Shown: piece by piece, positions 8,562 to 19,400 of the stretch
Layout of the letters: each line of letters opens with the position of its first letter
Numbering within the stretch: position 1 is the stretch's first letter
NCBI GenBank assembly: GCA_018241965.1
Contig: JAFECS010000010.1
Coordinates: 16,916 to 80,915, forward strand
Source of the DNA: Pseudomonadota bacterium
GTDB taxonomy: Bacteria > Pseudomonadota > Gammaproteobacteria > Berkiellales > Berkiellaceae
Direction of reading: 5' to 3'
DNA length: 64,000 bases
The notes under the pieces: model-generated
The model's database searches: none
What the model saw: only the letters and a program-made list of their open reading frames with translations
What the model was told of the DNA's origin: nothing
Made by a program: the position numbers and the translations under genes

Positions 8562-8903
8562 AGCGCCTCTTTTGTCAGTTCTCTACAGTCAGAGAAAGTA
8601 TCCTTCGATTATATCTTTAAACAGGATGATATACAGCCTTCCTGGTTAGAATAATTTATATCTATCATGGGAAACTCACTGAGTGCAACCGCGGTCAAAC
8701 AAAATAGGGAAGAAGTTTTCTAGATCAATGAACAAGGGTATCGAATTTAAGTTAACTAATTAGTAAAATATTATCTACGATACCTTTTATATTTATCATT
8801 AAGCGTCTGACCACATACCAAACTCGGACGAAGGTATGATTGTATATTCAAGGTACAATATTTTATTATTATGGCGACTAGCTACAAGTTTAAAAGGTGA
8901 ATC
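8562..8903. promoter_or_regulatory. Divergent control region between dotD and icmS
   Basis: This 342-base AT-rich gap contains no gene and must hold the promoters for both halves of the first dot/icm block. On the minus strand, GTTTGGTATGTGGTCAGAC (8823 to 8805) resembles the motif found upstream of icmW and of the 454-residue gene at 61983-63347. A TATAAA (8791 to 8786) follows it at a spacing of about 14-15 bases, as in the 63 kb copy. No convincing -35/-10 pair was found for icmS, although TACAAT near 8851 is a weak -10 candidate. Confidence 0.5.
8805..8823 (-). promoter_or_regulatory. Shared dot/icm-type upstream motif (dotD copy)
   Basis: The minus strand reads GTTTGGTATGTGGTCAGAC. Compared with the 28949 copy (GTTTGCTGATAGGTCAGTC) it keeps GTTTG, a T, GGTCAG and a C at the same spacing. 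With TATAAA at 8791-8786 as the -10 element, the motif covers the -35 position, the usual place for an activator-dependent promoter. It is the weakest of the four copies. Confidence 0.4.
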
Positions 8904-9251
8904 ATGGCAGAGCATCCTATAGTCCAACAAATATCTGCAATTGCCAGAACGCTGCGTTGTAATTTTACATTACGTGATCAACCGATTTCCATTGAACAGG
9001 TTTTTGCAGAAACGGGATTATTGCCTGCCATCATCAGAAGAGCTGATCAGTTATGTTCGTTTTGCTTAGGGTATGGATTGGGTGTGAGTTTTGAGGAATC
9101 GCAAGGAGGCATGTTAGGCGTTAGGGTTAAATTTGATGAGGCAACGCCAAATTCATTGCGTTTATTATGTGCGGCGGATGTGATAATTGAGTTAATGCAA
9201 CATGCACCCAGTCGGGATATCACGCCGTTGGATGATTTGATGTATGACTAG
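8904..9251 (+). CDS. icmS: IcmS, small acidic secretion chaperone/adaptor
   Basis: A 115-residue protein that matches IcmS in length (114 in Legionella) and content: ISAIARTLRCNFTLRDQPIS, FAETGLLPAIIRRADQLCSFCLGYGLGVSFEE and LRLLCAADVIIELMQHAPSRD. IcmS pairs with IcmW as an adaptor that binds effectors and docks on the C-terminal tail of the coupling ATPase DotL. AAAAGGTGAATC precedes the ATG. It heads the rightward icmS-dotM-dotL unit, while its partner icmW is 20 kb away in this window. Confidence 0.95.
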   Translation: MAEHPIVQQISAIARTLRCNFTLRDQPISIEQVFAETGLLPAIIRRADQLCSFCLGYGLGVSFEESQGGMLGVRVKFDEATPNSLRLLCAADVIIELMQHAPSRDITPLDDLMYD

Positions 9252-9257
9252 GGTAAA

Positions 9258-9355
9258 CCCTCACCCTAACCCTCTCCAGAAATGGGAGAGGGGATAAGAT
9301 CCAAAACAATGGATCCGGTTCCCTCTCCCCTTGTGGGAGAGGGCTAGGGTGAGGG
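9258..9355. repeat. Nested inverted repeat (CCCTCACCC...GGGTGAGGG family) between icmS and dotM
   Basis: The outer arms CCCTCACCCTAACCCTCTCC and GGGAGAGGGCTAGGGTGAGG pair almost perfectly, and an inner pair around GGGAGAGGGGATAAGATCC / GGATCCGGTTCCCTCTCCCC lies between them. The same family recurs at 49739-49849. It sits inside a presumed operon, so the transcript would carry a long hairpin between icmS and dotM that may affect mRNA stability or partial termination. Confidence 0.9.
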
Positions 9356-9376
9356 GAAAGAATTAAGAGGTGAATT

Positions 9377-10537
9377 ATGGCTCAAGGCGGTGGTGGCGGC
9401 CAAGGTGAAGATAAAGATACCTATGCCATATTATGGGCGCTAGCAGCAATAGCGGTCATAGGATTTGTTATCTGGCACTTTTATAGTGTCCAACTCACCA
9501 ATTGGTTTATTGTTATCAAAAAATATGAAACACTTGCCATCTTATTTTTTATCGACAATGAAAACTTAAAAACCATTTTACAGGGGCTTGGTATTGCCGC
9601 AGAGGACCCAAGTTCTTTGACCATGAACATTGCAAGCATTTATAGCACACGCATTGGGGAATTTTTAAAGTATCCCATTTGCTTTTTGTTGCTGGTGATG
9701 GCGATTGTGATGTTCAAAGGCCATGCAACTATGCGTTTTACCAAAGCTTACAATATGGATACCTTAGCGCAACAAGAAAAAGAAAACTATCCGCAAATTG
9801 CGCCGGTCGCCGATTTGAATTTGATTGCAGAAGACATCGATAAAGGCCCCTGGGCAATGTCACAAAATCCCATGCAATTTGCTAAAGCAGAAAAACTGTT
9901 GAAAGTAGAAATGGTCGGTGATCATAAAGCAGCTTGGAAATCAGAAGGCGTGGCTAAGGCCACGGTTATTCGTGAATTAGCTTATCAAGCGTTTGCAAAC
10001 CAGCTGGGTCCATTATGGTCAGGGGTGAATAACTTACCGCCACATACAAAAGCAATTTATGCGGCCTTTTTGGCAAGAACAGAGCATGATACCGATGCTT
10101 GCCGAGCGCTGTTAGGGAAATTGGCCAAAACGGCTGCCAAAGGACAAGTAGATTATTCAGATACAGAAGAATATTTGAAAAAATATGGTAAATCCAAAGC
10201 GGCAACCAAATGCCAACAAAAGCACGCTTATGTATTAACAGTGATGGCATCGATGTTATTGTTGGCAAGAGTGGATGGGGTGTTACCTTCGGCAGATTTT
10301 TTATGGTTAAAGCCTTTAGATAGAAAATTATGGTACGTATTAAACTGCGTGGGCCGACAAGTGAGTGTGCCAGAGGTAGCAGGGGTTTTTGCGCATTGGT
10401 TTGCTGAAAAGGAAATGGGTAGGGCATTAACCGTACCCATGGTGGATGAAGCTGTTAATGCATTAGAAAAAGCCATTGCGATGATGGTTTATATTCCAGA
10501 TGAAGATGAGAAAATACCAGAAGCTAGTGTTAATTAG
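9377..10537 (+). CDS. dotM: DotM/IcmP, coupling-complex membrane protein
   Basis: A 386-residue inner-membrane protein of the type IV coupling complex. It has a Gly/Gln-rich start, two membrane helices (about residues 18-36, YAILWALAAIAVIGFVIWHF, and about 93-113, FLKYPICFLLLVMAIVMF) and a large cytoplasmic domain. Family features include NPMQFAKAEKLL, LYxLPPHTKAIYAAFLARTEHD-like text, and the C-terminal FAHWFAEKEMGRALTVPMVDEAVNALE. Legionella DotM (about 376) binds DotL and recognises acidic Glu-rich effector signals. Its RBS is AGAGG, and it is followed 36 bases later by dotL. Confidence 0.95.
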   Translation: MAQGGGGGQGEDKDTYAILWALAAIAVIGFVIWHFYSVQLTNWFIVIKKYETLAILFFIDNENLKTILQGLGIAAEDPSSLTMNIASIYSTRIGEFLKYPICFLLLVMAIVMFKGHATMRFTKAYNMDTLAQQEKENYPQIAPVADLNLIAEDIDKGPWAMSQNPMQFAKAEKLLKVEMVGDHKAAWKSEGVAKATVIRELAYQAFANQLGPLWSGVNNLPPHTKAIYAAFLARTEHDTDACRALLGKLAKTAAKGQVDYSDTEEYLKKYGKSKAATKCQQKHAYVLTVMASMLLLARVDGVLPSADFLWLKPLDRKLWYVLNCVGRQVSVPEVAGVFAHWFAEKEMGRALTVPMVDEAVNALEKAIAMMVYIPDEDEKIPEASVN

Positions 10538-10573
10538 CTTTGCCTTCTTAGCATCTAAGAGGGAGGGGGTTAT

Positions 10574-12937
10574 ATGACAATACGTGGGTTAGAAGAGAAA
10601 CATGAGCATGGCGCGCGGGAGATGGCGCGGGACACGCGGCCACTAGGCCAGCGTGTTGAAGAATTTTTCTCCAATCCTCTCTATGTGGCGATGATGTTAG
10701 GCATGGGGGTGGGTATTTGTATTATTGTGCCTGCTATTGCCGATCTGACAGGGCTTATCGGATTACTAATATTTCTTTATGCTTATACAAGAAAAGTATC
10801 TTTACCTTTTAAAATGCCACTTATTTCAAAATTACCCGATTACAACGATACCATTCCTGGCACAACCAAACCCAAGACAGCCCAAGGTATAGCTTTTTTT
10901 GGCAACGAAAAAAGTACAGGCAAAGAGTTGTGGTTTTCTAACGATGATATGCGTACCCACGTGCTTATCTTTGGTTCTACCGGTTCAGGTAAAACAGAAG
11001 CCTTAGTGTCCATTGCGTATAACTCACTGGCGCAAGGAAGTGGCTTTATCTACATCGACGGTAAAGGTGATAACTCACTGTATGCCAAAGTGTTTGGTAT
11101 GGTCAGACGTATGGGCCGAGATGATGACATGTTGTTGATTAACTTCATGACCGGTGCCAGAGACGTTATCGGTGCGCAAAAATCACGTTTATCCAATACC
11201 ATGAATCCTTTTGCCAATGGCTCATCCAGTATGTTAACGCAGCTTGTTGTAAGCTTGATGGATTCAGGCGGCGGCGGCGGCGATGGCGATATGTGGAAAG
11301 GCCGTGCTATTTCTTTCGTTGAAGCGTTAATGAAAATCTTAGTAGGTATGCGCGATGAAGGACACATTCTTATCGATGCTAATGTCATCCGTAGCTATTT
11401 CATGTTAGAAAAGCTTGAACAGATAGTGGTAGATAGACGGTTTCCGATCAACGACAGAGAATCGGTGCCACTGGATGCGATGAATACAGCGTTCCTCGAT
11501 CCTTTGGATAACTACATTTACAACTTACCGGGCTATAACAAATCTAAAAAAGGCAACCAGGCAGGTGAAGTACGGGAACAACACGGATTTATTACCATGC
11601 AATTAGGCCGGGTGTTCAGCTCGCTGGCAGACACCTATTCCCATATTGTGCGCACAAACTTAGCGGAAGTAGATTTAAAAGACGTGGTGTTAAATCGTCG
11701 CATCTTGGTTGTATTGCTTCCCGCTTTGGAAAAATCACCTGAAGAATTATCTAACTTGGGTAAAATCATTATTGCTTCCTTAAAAGCGATGATGGCCGCA
11801 GGCTTAGGGGACGAAGTTGAAGGTGATTACCGCGATGTGATTTTACGCAAACCAACCAATTCGCCTACCCCTTATGTGTGCATTATGGACGAGTATGGTT
11901 ATTATGCGGTGCCGGGATTTGCTGTGGTACCTGCCCAGGCCCGTTCACTTGGGTTCTCCGCCATATTTGCAGGGCAAGATTTGCCAGCTTTCCAAAAAGC
12001 CTCAAAAGAAGAAGCAGCCTCTATCGGTGCTAACTGTAATATCAAAATATGTATGAAAATGGAAGATCCAACCGATACCTGGGAATTCTTTAATAAAACT
12101 GCCGGTGAAACTTATGCAACCAGTGTGAGCGGTTTCCAAGTTAATGCAGGCAGCATGACCAATAACTATTTAGATACACGTAATGCCTCCATTGAAAAAC
12201 GTTCACGCATTGACTTATTGGATTTAAGAGATCAACGTGAAGGGGATGCGCACATCTTTTGGCGCTCTAAGATTATTCGTGCACGGATGTTCTATGCAGC
12301 ACCAAAGCCAGCTAAGAAAATGCAAGTGAATCAATATTTATGTGTAGAAAAACCATCTGATAGCACATTATTAAACTTAGATAAACGCATACGTCGTTTT
12401 TCACAAGTGTTTAATGCACCGCAATTTGTCATGGAACCACCTGCGGTTAATGAAGACATTAACACCGTTGCGCAAGCAAGCGTTACCTACAGCACTTTAA
12501 AACCTTTTGAGCGTTCGATTGCTGCAGTAATAGCGATTTTGGAAAAAGAAGTTGAAAAGCAACGTAAAGTGCGTGAAGAAATTGAAGCCGAACAATCACA
12601 AGAGTTTGCCAATGAAGTGCATGCGTTTACACCGGTGCATGTGCCTGAATTTGCGCTAGATATTGTTGGCGAAGAAGATATGAAACGTTTCTCAAACCCC
12701 TTATTGCTGCGTGGACGTACACGAGAAGCGTTGATGCATATTGAAAGATTATGCGGCCAGGCTGAGGCCGATGCCTTTAAAACCGCCGATAACATTATTA
12801 ACGATATTATCAAGGCTACCTACTATCCACCAAAGGATGTATTACACAAAGATATAGAAGGCGTTTTTGATGCTATGGAGCAGCTAAATGAGATGTTTGC
12901 GCAATACCTGCAAGGGGGTAGTGTTAAGACAAAATAA
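10574..12937 (+). CDS. dotL: DotL/IcmO, type IV coupling ATPase
   Basis: A 787-residue coupling protein of the VirD4/TraG class. It has two N-terminal membrane helices (about 36-72, MMLGMGVGICIIVPAIADLTG onward), Walker A GSTGSGKTEA (about 134-143), a Walker B-like PYVCIMDEYGYYAVPGF segment (about 432-448) and the GFSAIFAGQDLPAF motif typical of DotL. The long C-terminal extension (from about residue 590) corresponds to the tail that in Legionella binds DotN, IcmS-IcmW and LvgA. Here it includes a charged coiled coil (EKEVEKQRKVREEIEAEQS). Length matches Legionella (783). The RBS is GAGGGAGGG. Confidence 0.97.
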   Translation: MTIRGLEEKHEHGAREMARDTRPLGQRVEEFFSNPLYVAMMLGMGVGICIIVPAIADLTGLIGLLIFLYAYTRKVSLPFKMPLISKLPDYNDTIPGTTKPKTAQGIAFFGNEKSTGKELWFSNDDMRTHVLIFGSTGSGKTEALVSIAYNSLAQGSGFIYIDGKGDNSLYAKVFGMVRRMGRDDDMLLINFMTGARDVIGAQKSRLSNTMNPFANGSSSMLTQLVVSLMDSGGGGGDGDMWKGRAISFVEALMKILVGMRDEGHILIDANVIRSYFMLEKLEQIVVDRRFPINDRESVPLDAMNTAFLDPLDNYIYNLPGYNKSKKGNQAGEVREQHGFITMQLGRVFSSLADTYSHIVRTNLAEVDLKDVVLNRRILVVLLPALEKSPEELSNLGKIIIASLKAMMAAGLGDEVEGDYRDVILRKPTNSPTPYVCIMDEYGYYAVPGFAVVPAQARSLGFSAIFAGQDLPAFQKASKEEAASIGANCNIKICMKMEDPTDTWEFFNKTAGETYATSVSGFQVNAGSMTNNYLDTRNASIEKRSRIDLLDLRDQREGDAHIFWRSKIIRARMFYAAPKPAKKMQVNQYLCVEKPSDSTLLNLDKRIRRFSQVFNAPQFVMEPPAVNEDINTVAQASVTYSTLKPFERSIAAVIAILEKEVEKQRKVREEIEAEQSQEFANEVHAFTPVHVPEFALDIVGEEDMKRFSNPLLLRGRTREALMHIERLCGQAEADAFKTADNIINDIIKATYYPPKDVLHKDIEGVFDAMEQLNEMFAQYLQGGSVKTK

Positions 12938-12997
12938 CCTATAAAAGGTGCAACTTTTTGAGGCCTGACATTGTCAACAGTATTATAGGAGGCAAAA

Positions 12998-13411
12998 ATG
13001 GCATTAGGAGCATCTGATAATGGAAAATCATACAAACAATTGATGCAAGAGTTTAATGAAATGCGAACGCAAGTTTATATTTCAGAAAACAAATCGCAAG
13101 TCACATTAGCCTCGTTAGAACAAATCAGAAAAAACTTGTTGGCACAGTTAGAAGACAAAAAATCAGCCTCACGCCAAGAAATAGAAAAAGCCGAAAACAA
13201 AAAAAGCAATTTGATTAAACGCTTGGTGATGCTAGAAAAAGCAAAAGACATTCAAGCACAGGATGAAATCATCAAGGAATTAGAAGAATACAGCAGGATC
13301 AGACGCTATAGAGATGCGCAGTTAGCAAAAATAGCGAAAGAAATTCAGGATATTAATTTAACGGAAAATGAATTTAAGGACAAGGTAAAACAGGAAAAAG
13401 AATTATCTTAA
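12998..13411 (+). CDS. Small charged coiled-coil protein of unknown function in the dotL operon
   Basis: A 137-residue, almost entirely helical protein with Lys/Glu/Gln-rich heptads from about residue 30 to the end (LEQIRKNLLAQLEDKKSA, EIIKELEEYSRIRRYRDAQL). It has no signal peptide and no membrane segment. The start ATG has AGGAGG seven bases upstream, a very strong site. It lies between dotL and the giant coiled-coil gene and is surely co-transcribed with both. I do not recognise it as any Legionella Dot/Icm subunit; in Legionella the region around dotM-dotL instead has icmQ, icmR and dotK. It could be a chaperone or adaptor for the giant protein downstream, but that is inferred from position alone. 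Confidence 0.8.
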   Translation: MALGASDNGKSYKQLMQEFNEMRTQVYISENKSQVTLASLEQIRKNLLAQLEDKKSASRQEIEKAENKKSNLIKRLVMLEKAKDIQAQDEIIKELEEYSRIRRYRDAQLAKIAKEIQDINLTENEFKDKVKQEKELS

Positions 13412-13432
13412 AGCCCTCTTTGAGGAGTGTTT

Positions 13433-16400
13433 ATGATACAGTTTGAAGATCAAGATAAAATTAAAACTAATTTATTAGCGCTATCTAGTCAAACTAAAAG
13501 CGCAAAATGGTTTCACAATGGTATAGACAACATCTTTACTGAAGACACGATGAGTCTACAAGCTGCACAAAAGCAGCTTGCTGAACTTAATCCAGATCTA
13601 AAAGCTGAACTTCATGAATCTCAACGTTTTAGAGGTCAATATCGTGTAAAAATTGACCCCAAAAATCTTGAAGCTCTTTTGTCGCAAGGAAAATCTTTGT
13701 CTTCAAGTCAAGAGCCGTATCAGTATTTGGGGACAGATGGTGAAGCTAAAAGAGCAGGGCATCTTTTGGGTATTAAAGATGGGTTGCAAGTTAAGGCTCA
13801 AGATCCTGGCGATAGTGATATTCTTAAAACCGTAGTAGTCAAAACAGAATCAAATTATGATCGTATTTCTGCGCAGTATGTCCAAGATAAATTACATCAA
13901 TATAAGCCAACCACACATCAAGATGAGTGGCAAAAAATTACCAAAATGTTTGATGAAACTGCTAAAAATGTCAATGTTCTCGGAGCTAATAATGCTGACA
14001 GCATTGCACAAGATCAACTGGCTAGAATTAAAAAAGGTGAACCGGTTCATATGAGTTCTGGATGGAGAGGACATTCTATTGGTGTTACCTTTTACAAGGG
14101 ATATATGGTGGTAAGTAACCGAGGTGAGGGTGGCGGTGAAAGTGATAAGGGTACTGTTATTTATAAGTTAAAAAAAGAGCCTACTGCTCAGGATATAAAA
14201 GAACTTCAAAAAACACTCTACCAAGGTGGAGTGAGACAAGCTGATACTAAAAGGTTACTGGGTGAGCTTCAAGGTGAGCGCGTTGGAGATTTTCCCCAAA
14301 AAGGACAAAAATATGGTACCTGTTCTTATGTTAATAAAATTGCAGCAACTGAAGGACTATTATGTTTATTGTCATTAGATAAACAAGGCAAACTGAATAA
14401 TGAATCCATCAAAGCGTATACTAAAGATCCAAAAAACAGAAGTGAGTATAAAAAATTTACTAAAGCGAGTAGAGATTCTGAAATAGACCGCGTTATTGGG
14501 TTAATTAAGCAAGCGGAAAAGAACAACAATAAAGAACAGTTAGCTATTATGACAAATGTCGCTTTCGGGATTGCTAAAAAGTACCAAGGCCGTGATCTTG
14601 ATCCTGAAAAAAATAAAATCCAAAATGAAAGAGCCTTGAAATTATTAGAGGCGATAGAGAAACATCAAGATGTGCTAACCACTGAAAATAAAGGCAAGTA
14701 TGCTAAATTAAAAGAAGAATTTGGATGTAAAAAAGCAATTCTATCAGCGAAAGATGGTAAATCACTCACTGATGCAATTAGAGCCTACAAGGGAGATATA
14801 GTTACCTCTGGTGGGCAAAAATTAAATAAAGAGGATTTAGCAAAAACTATAGAAGAAACCCTGAGCAATCCTAAAACAGTTAAAGCATTAGCGGAGGGAA
14901 ATACAAAGGTTTTGCATAACCAAGGTATTACGAACAATTTTGGGATACGTGATAAATTAGTAGAGTTAGCCATAGCTAAGCATCAGGAAAATTTAAAGGT
15001 CACTTCTGAACGCAAAGTTAAAGACCCACAACCGGATAAGAGTGATGAGGAAAAACGTAGGTTACAAAACTTACCTATGGTAAAGGTAATGTTTAACGGA
15101 AAAGAAGTGCCGCCTGAGGATTATAAGAAATATGGCATACAAGTAGACGGTGGTACGCAGCCTGTAGTACAGCAAGACATGAAAAAAGTTCAGGAGGAAA
15201 TAGACAGAGGTCAAAGGGTACTTCAGCAAAATTTAGAACAAGCTCAAAAGTTAGTTCAGCAAAATTTAGAACAAGCTCAAAAGTTAACAGGGCAACAAGA
15301 ATTACAAGGGGTTAAGATAGTTGTTGACGGCAAGGAAGTGAAACCTGAGGATTATGGGAAACATGGTATACAAGTAAACGTTGGTACACAGCCTGTAGTT
15401 AAGCAAGATTCAAGCAAACCAATAGTGCCACAAACAGAACTAAACGAATATAACGTATTAGCGCCCATGCATGAGAAGCTTCATGCAATTGAAGAAAAAA
15501 TAAAGGCTTTAAGTACAGATAATTCAGATGAAGCTAAAGCGCTAAAAGAAAATTATGAAAAATTAGACAAATCACTTCAAGATGAAATGAAATCATTGCA
15601 AGAATTTCGAGATGGTAATCCTAATGATGCTGCTCGGATTCAAAAAATCAGTGCATTAAAAGAATTTGTTGAAGGTAAAAGAGTAGCACTGGAAGAATTA
15701 GAACAAAAAGTAAGTAAGCACGCCGAACTTAAGGAAAAAGCAAAAGAAGAAGAAGCAAAACGAAAAAGAGAGCAAACTGGTGAAGAACGAATTCAACAAG
15801 GTATTGATGAGACTAATACGGAGCAAGATAAAGAACGAGAAAGAGAGGATTTAGCGCTTTTGGAGGTTCAGGATGAAGCACCTGAAGTTGATTTTGATAG
15901 TGAATTTTCAAAGCAAATTGATAGAGTTCTAAACCCAAAAAATGAAGAGATATTAAAAAAATATCAAAATGATATTAATGATCTTAGAGAAGCTGAGGGC
16001 CCCTTAGTAAAGGCTAAACAAGACGCTGAAGCTGAGCTTAATGCTGCAAAAAAAGAACAAAAAGAGCGAGAAGATGCGCGTAATAAACTCTACGAAGATC
16101 ATGACAAAGAAGCCAAGAAAATAGATGCTGACCCTGACAGGAAACCTGAGCAAAAAGCAATAGATAAAGATATGCTCGATCAAGAGCTTGAAGCTAAACT
16201 AAAAGGCCTAAAGCCTAAAGATGTGCTTGATAAAAAAGTTGAAGATGCTCAGAAAAAATTTGATGATGCAAACAAAAAAATAGGTGAGCATTCACAAAAG
16301 AAACAAGCCTTGGAAAAGAACAGGGACACCTTGTCTAATGAACTTGCCAAATACAAGGAACTAAAAGGTATTTTACCCCAAGAAAAAGCGCTCTCTGGCA

Positions 16401-19400
16401 AAGTCAAAGAGCAAAAAACGCAAGTTGACAATCTAGAAAGAAAATTGGAAAGATTATCTAAAAATAAAGGTTATTTAGAAGCACAAAGAGATATTATTAA
16501 TGGAAAGCCTGGCCCACTTACCGAAGATGAGACCAAAAAAGATAAAATAAAATTAGATCAAATAGAAAAAGACTTAAAGGTTGTAAATAATCAAATTGAA
16601 ACAACCATTCCTGAACTAACAGAAGCTAAAAAGGTGCTGGATAAATCAGAAAAAGAACTCAAGGCACTTAAAGAAAAATCTACTCAATTAAAACAAGAAC
16701 TTTCTGAACGCAGTCCTGGAATGAAAGAACTCGTTGAAAAAGAAAAAGGTCAAAAATCGAAAACCGAAGCAGTTTTACAAGTTTCCGACACCCCCGAAGG
16801 TAAACAAGTAATAAAAGCCGCGCAACAAGTTGAACGTGGAATGACTAAAGCAGGAGGAGTCGCACTTACCGATAGAGTAATAAAATATACACAAGGTGAT
16901 CTTGATTTTATTAATAAAAGACTAGCTGAGTTAAAAGATCCAAATGACCCTGAAAAAAACAAAGATCTTATCAAAAAATACGAAGGGCTCAAGAAAGCTA
17001 AAGAAGGCCAATTAGCTACTTTAAGTGAAATTAAAGATTTAAAAATAGAAAAGGTCAATTTAGAGCGCGATATTAACAAAGATAAAAAACTAAGAGGAGT
17101 TGAAGAGGCTGCGTTAAAGAAATTAGAGTCTGCTTCACCTCAAGATAAAACTGCTATTGAAGAAAAGAAAGCTGCAATCAAGGGTCTTGATGAACAAATT
17201 AAAGGCAAAGAAGCAAAGCTAAAAGATACTTCAGATAAATTAAAAGGAAAACAAGGAGAATTTAAAAAGGATTTTAATCGAACCTTAGAGATGAAGAAAG
17301 ATATTTCCAAAGATGATTCTCAGATGAAAAAGCGCATGGAAGAACAAGCCGCTGCCAGAAAGAACGCACGCGCTAATTCCCCGATGGGTAAATTGCAAAA
17401 CAAACAAAAAGGATACAACTACACCAAAGACAAAGCCAAGGATATGCTGAACAAAATCCCGCAAATCAAAGATGCCCATGATGGCGCTGAATTACTTGGT
17501 CAAATGATTGCGTGGTTATTAATGATGTTGCTTGCAGCTTTGGCAACCGGCATTAAAAAAGCAGATTTATCCAGAGCGCAAAAAGATGTTAAAAATATGA
17601 AGCCGATGTTAAAAGACATGGCGAAACAAAAAGACCAAGCTGAAAAGTTAAAGAAAGATATTGCAGATATCAAAGCTTATCAAAAAGAGGCATATTTAGA
17701 TAAAGGTCAAAAAGTTCCAGAGCGCATTCATCCGCTTCCTGAGCGTCCTCCACGCGTTGGATCCAAAAAACTTGAAGAGATGGAGCAAAAATTAAAAGGT
17801 AAAGAAGCTGGACTTGATGCATATCAAGATCATATCCAAGCAATTGCTGAAAGGAAAATGAATCGAAATTCCGATGATAGAGCACTGGCACAAAAAGCAC
17901 TTGAAAATGCCGATGCTACTATTAAGCGCTGCGAAGAAAGAGTGCCACAATTACAAGGAAAGATTGACAATCTAAATAAAGACATTGAAAAGAACAAAGT
18001 ACTTCAAAACGAAGCAAAAAATAATCCTGAAAGATTAAAACAATTAAAGCAAGAAGCAAAAGATCTTAAAGGCGATTTAAAAGCGGCTAAAAGCGAACTT
18101 AAATCTGTTGAATCACAAATCAAAGACGCTAAGAGCGATAAAGTCGAAATTAATAAAAATCTTGATAAAGTCAAAGAAAAAGAACAAAAACTAGAGGGCC
18201 AACAAAAGTTGGCAACAAAATCAGCACAAATGGGCACTGGTGGTGTTACGGGCCAAATTGATATGGGCGGTACGCAACCTACAACCCCAAGAGTGCAACA
18301 AACTACTCCTAGTACAGGACCAAGCACAGGACCAAGCACAGGACCAAGCGGTTCTTCTACCGGTCAGCAACAAGTGCTGAGTGTTCAAGGACAGTCGCCT
18401 CAACCGCAACAACCAATGGGGCCAAAGACAGAATTTGAAGCCTTAAAGGCGCAGAAACAGGAATTGTTAGAGTATAAGAAGTTCCTAAAAGAAGGAAAAG
18501 ACTTATTTGTTAGAGAACAAACAAATCCCAGTGATCGTAGGAACATGAAAGATGGTAAAGTTGATCCAACTCATGCAAAAAATGCAAAGTTTCAGGAAGG
18601 TCAAATAGATATAAAGATTAAAGAAAATGACAGAGCAATTAAAGAAATTGATGAAAAACTTAAAAAATTAGATCCCGTAAACAAAGCTAAAGAAAACTTG
18701 AATGATAAAGCTAAACTTGAAAGAAAAGAACAGCTGAATTTGGATGGTTTAAAACATCGTCGTGATGAGTTACAGAAAGGTCCTCAAAATGATTCGACTA
18801 AAAGAGAACTTCAAGCTAACAAAGAAGCAATTGAAAAGAGCGAAGCTAAACTTACTGAATTAAAGAAGGATAGACAAGAAGCGCTAAGAGAGTATACACA
18901 AGTAAAAGAGCAACATCCTAAAGATTCTTCTACGGGCACAACCTCAGGAAAGCCGACTAGTACAAGTCCATCAACAAGCACTCCTAGTACTACACCTCAA
19001 AAACCACAGCCGGCCGGGCTGGCCTTTACTGATAGAGTTATTGCGCATAATAAGCGTGATAGTGATTTTATTAAAGATAGACTTAAGCCGGATAGTCAAC
19101 CACCTTTAACGGATAAACAAAAAGAGCAGTACGGAAAACTCCAAGAAGAAAAAGCCAAACAAGCTGAAATGCTGGAAAAAATTAAAGCAAAAAAAGAAGA
19201 AATATATAAACTTCGCGCAGAACCTCAAAGTAAAGAAAGAGACAAAAAACTAGAAGAAGAGAGAGAAAAATTAGCTAAGCAACGCGAAGAATTTAAAGAA
19301 AGTGCCAAAAAATCTCTTGAGATTAAAAATGATCTATCTAAAACTGATAGTAAAATGCAAGACCACAGGCATGATCAACGTCTTGCGCACATTGAGTCTA

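Noticed and set aside
8562..8903. PmrA or CpxR boxes of the Legionella type upstream of dot/icm genes
   Set aside because: AT-rich TTAA stretches occur, but no properly spaced direct repeat (TTAATATT or GTAAA pairs) was found.
13427..13432. GTG start for the giant gene
   Set aside because: It overlaps the Shine-Dalgarno GAGGAG itself; the ATG six bases later is correctly spaced.
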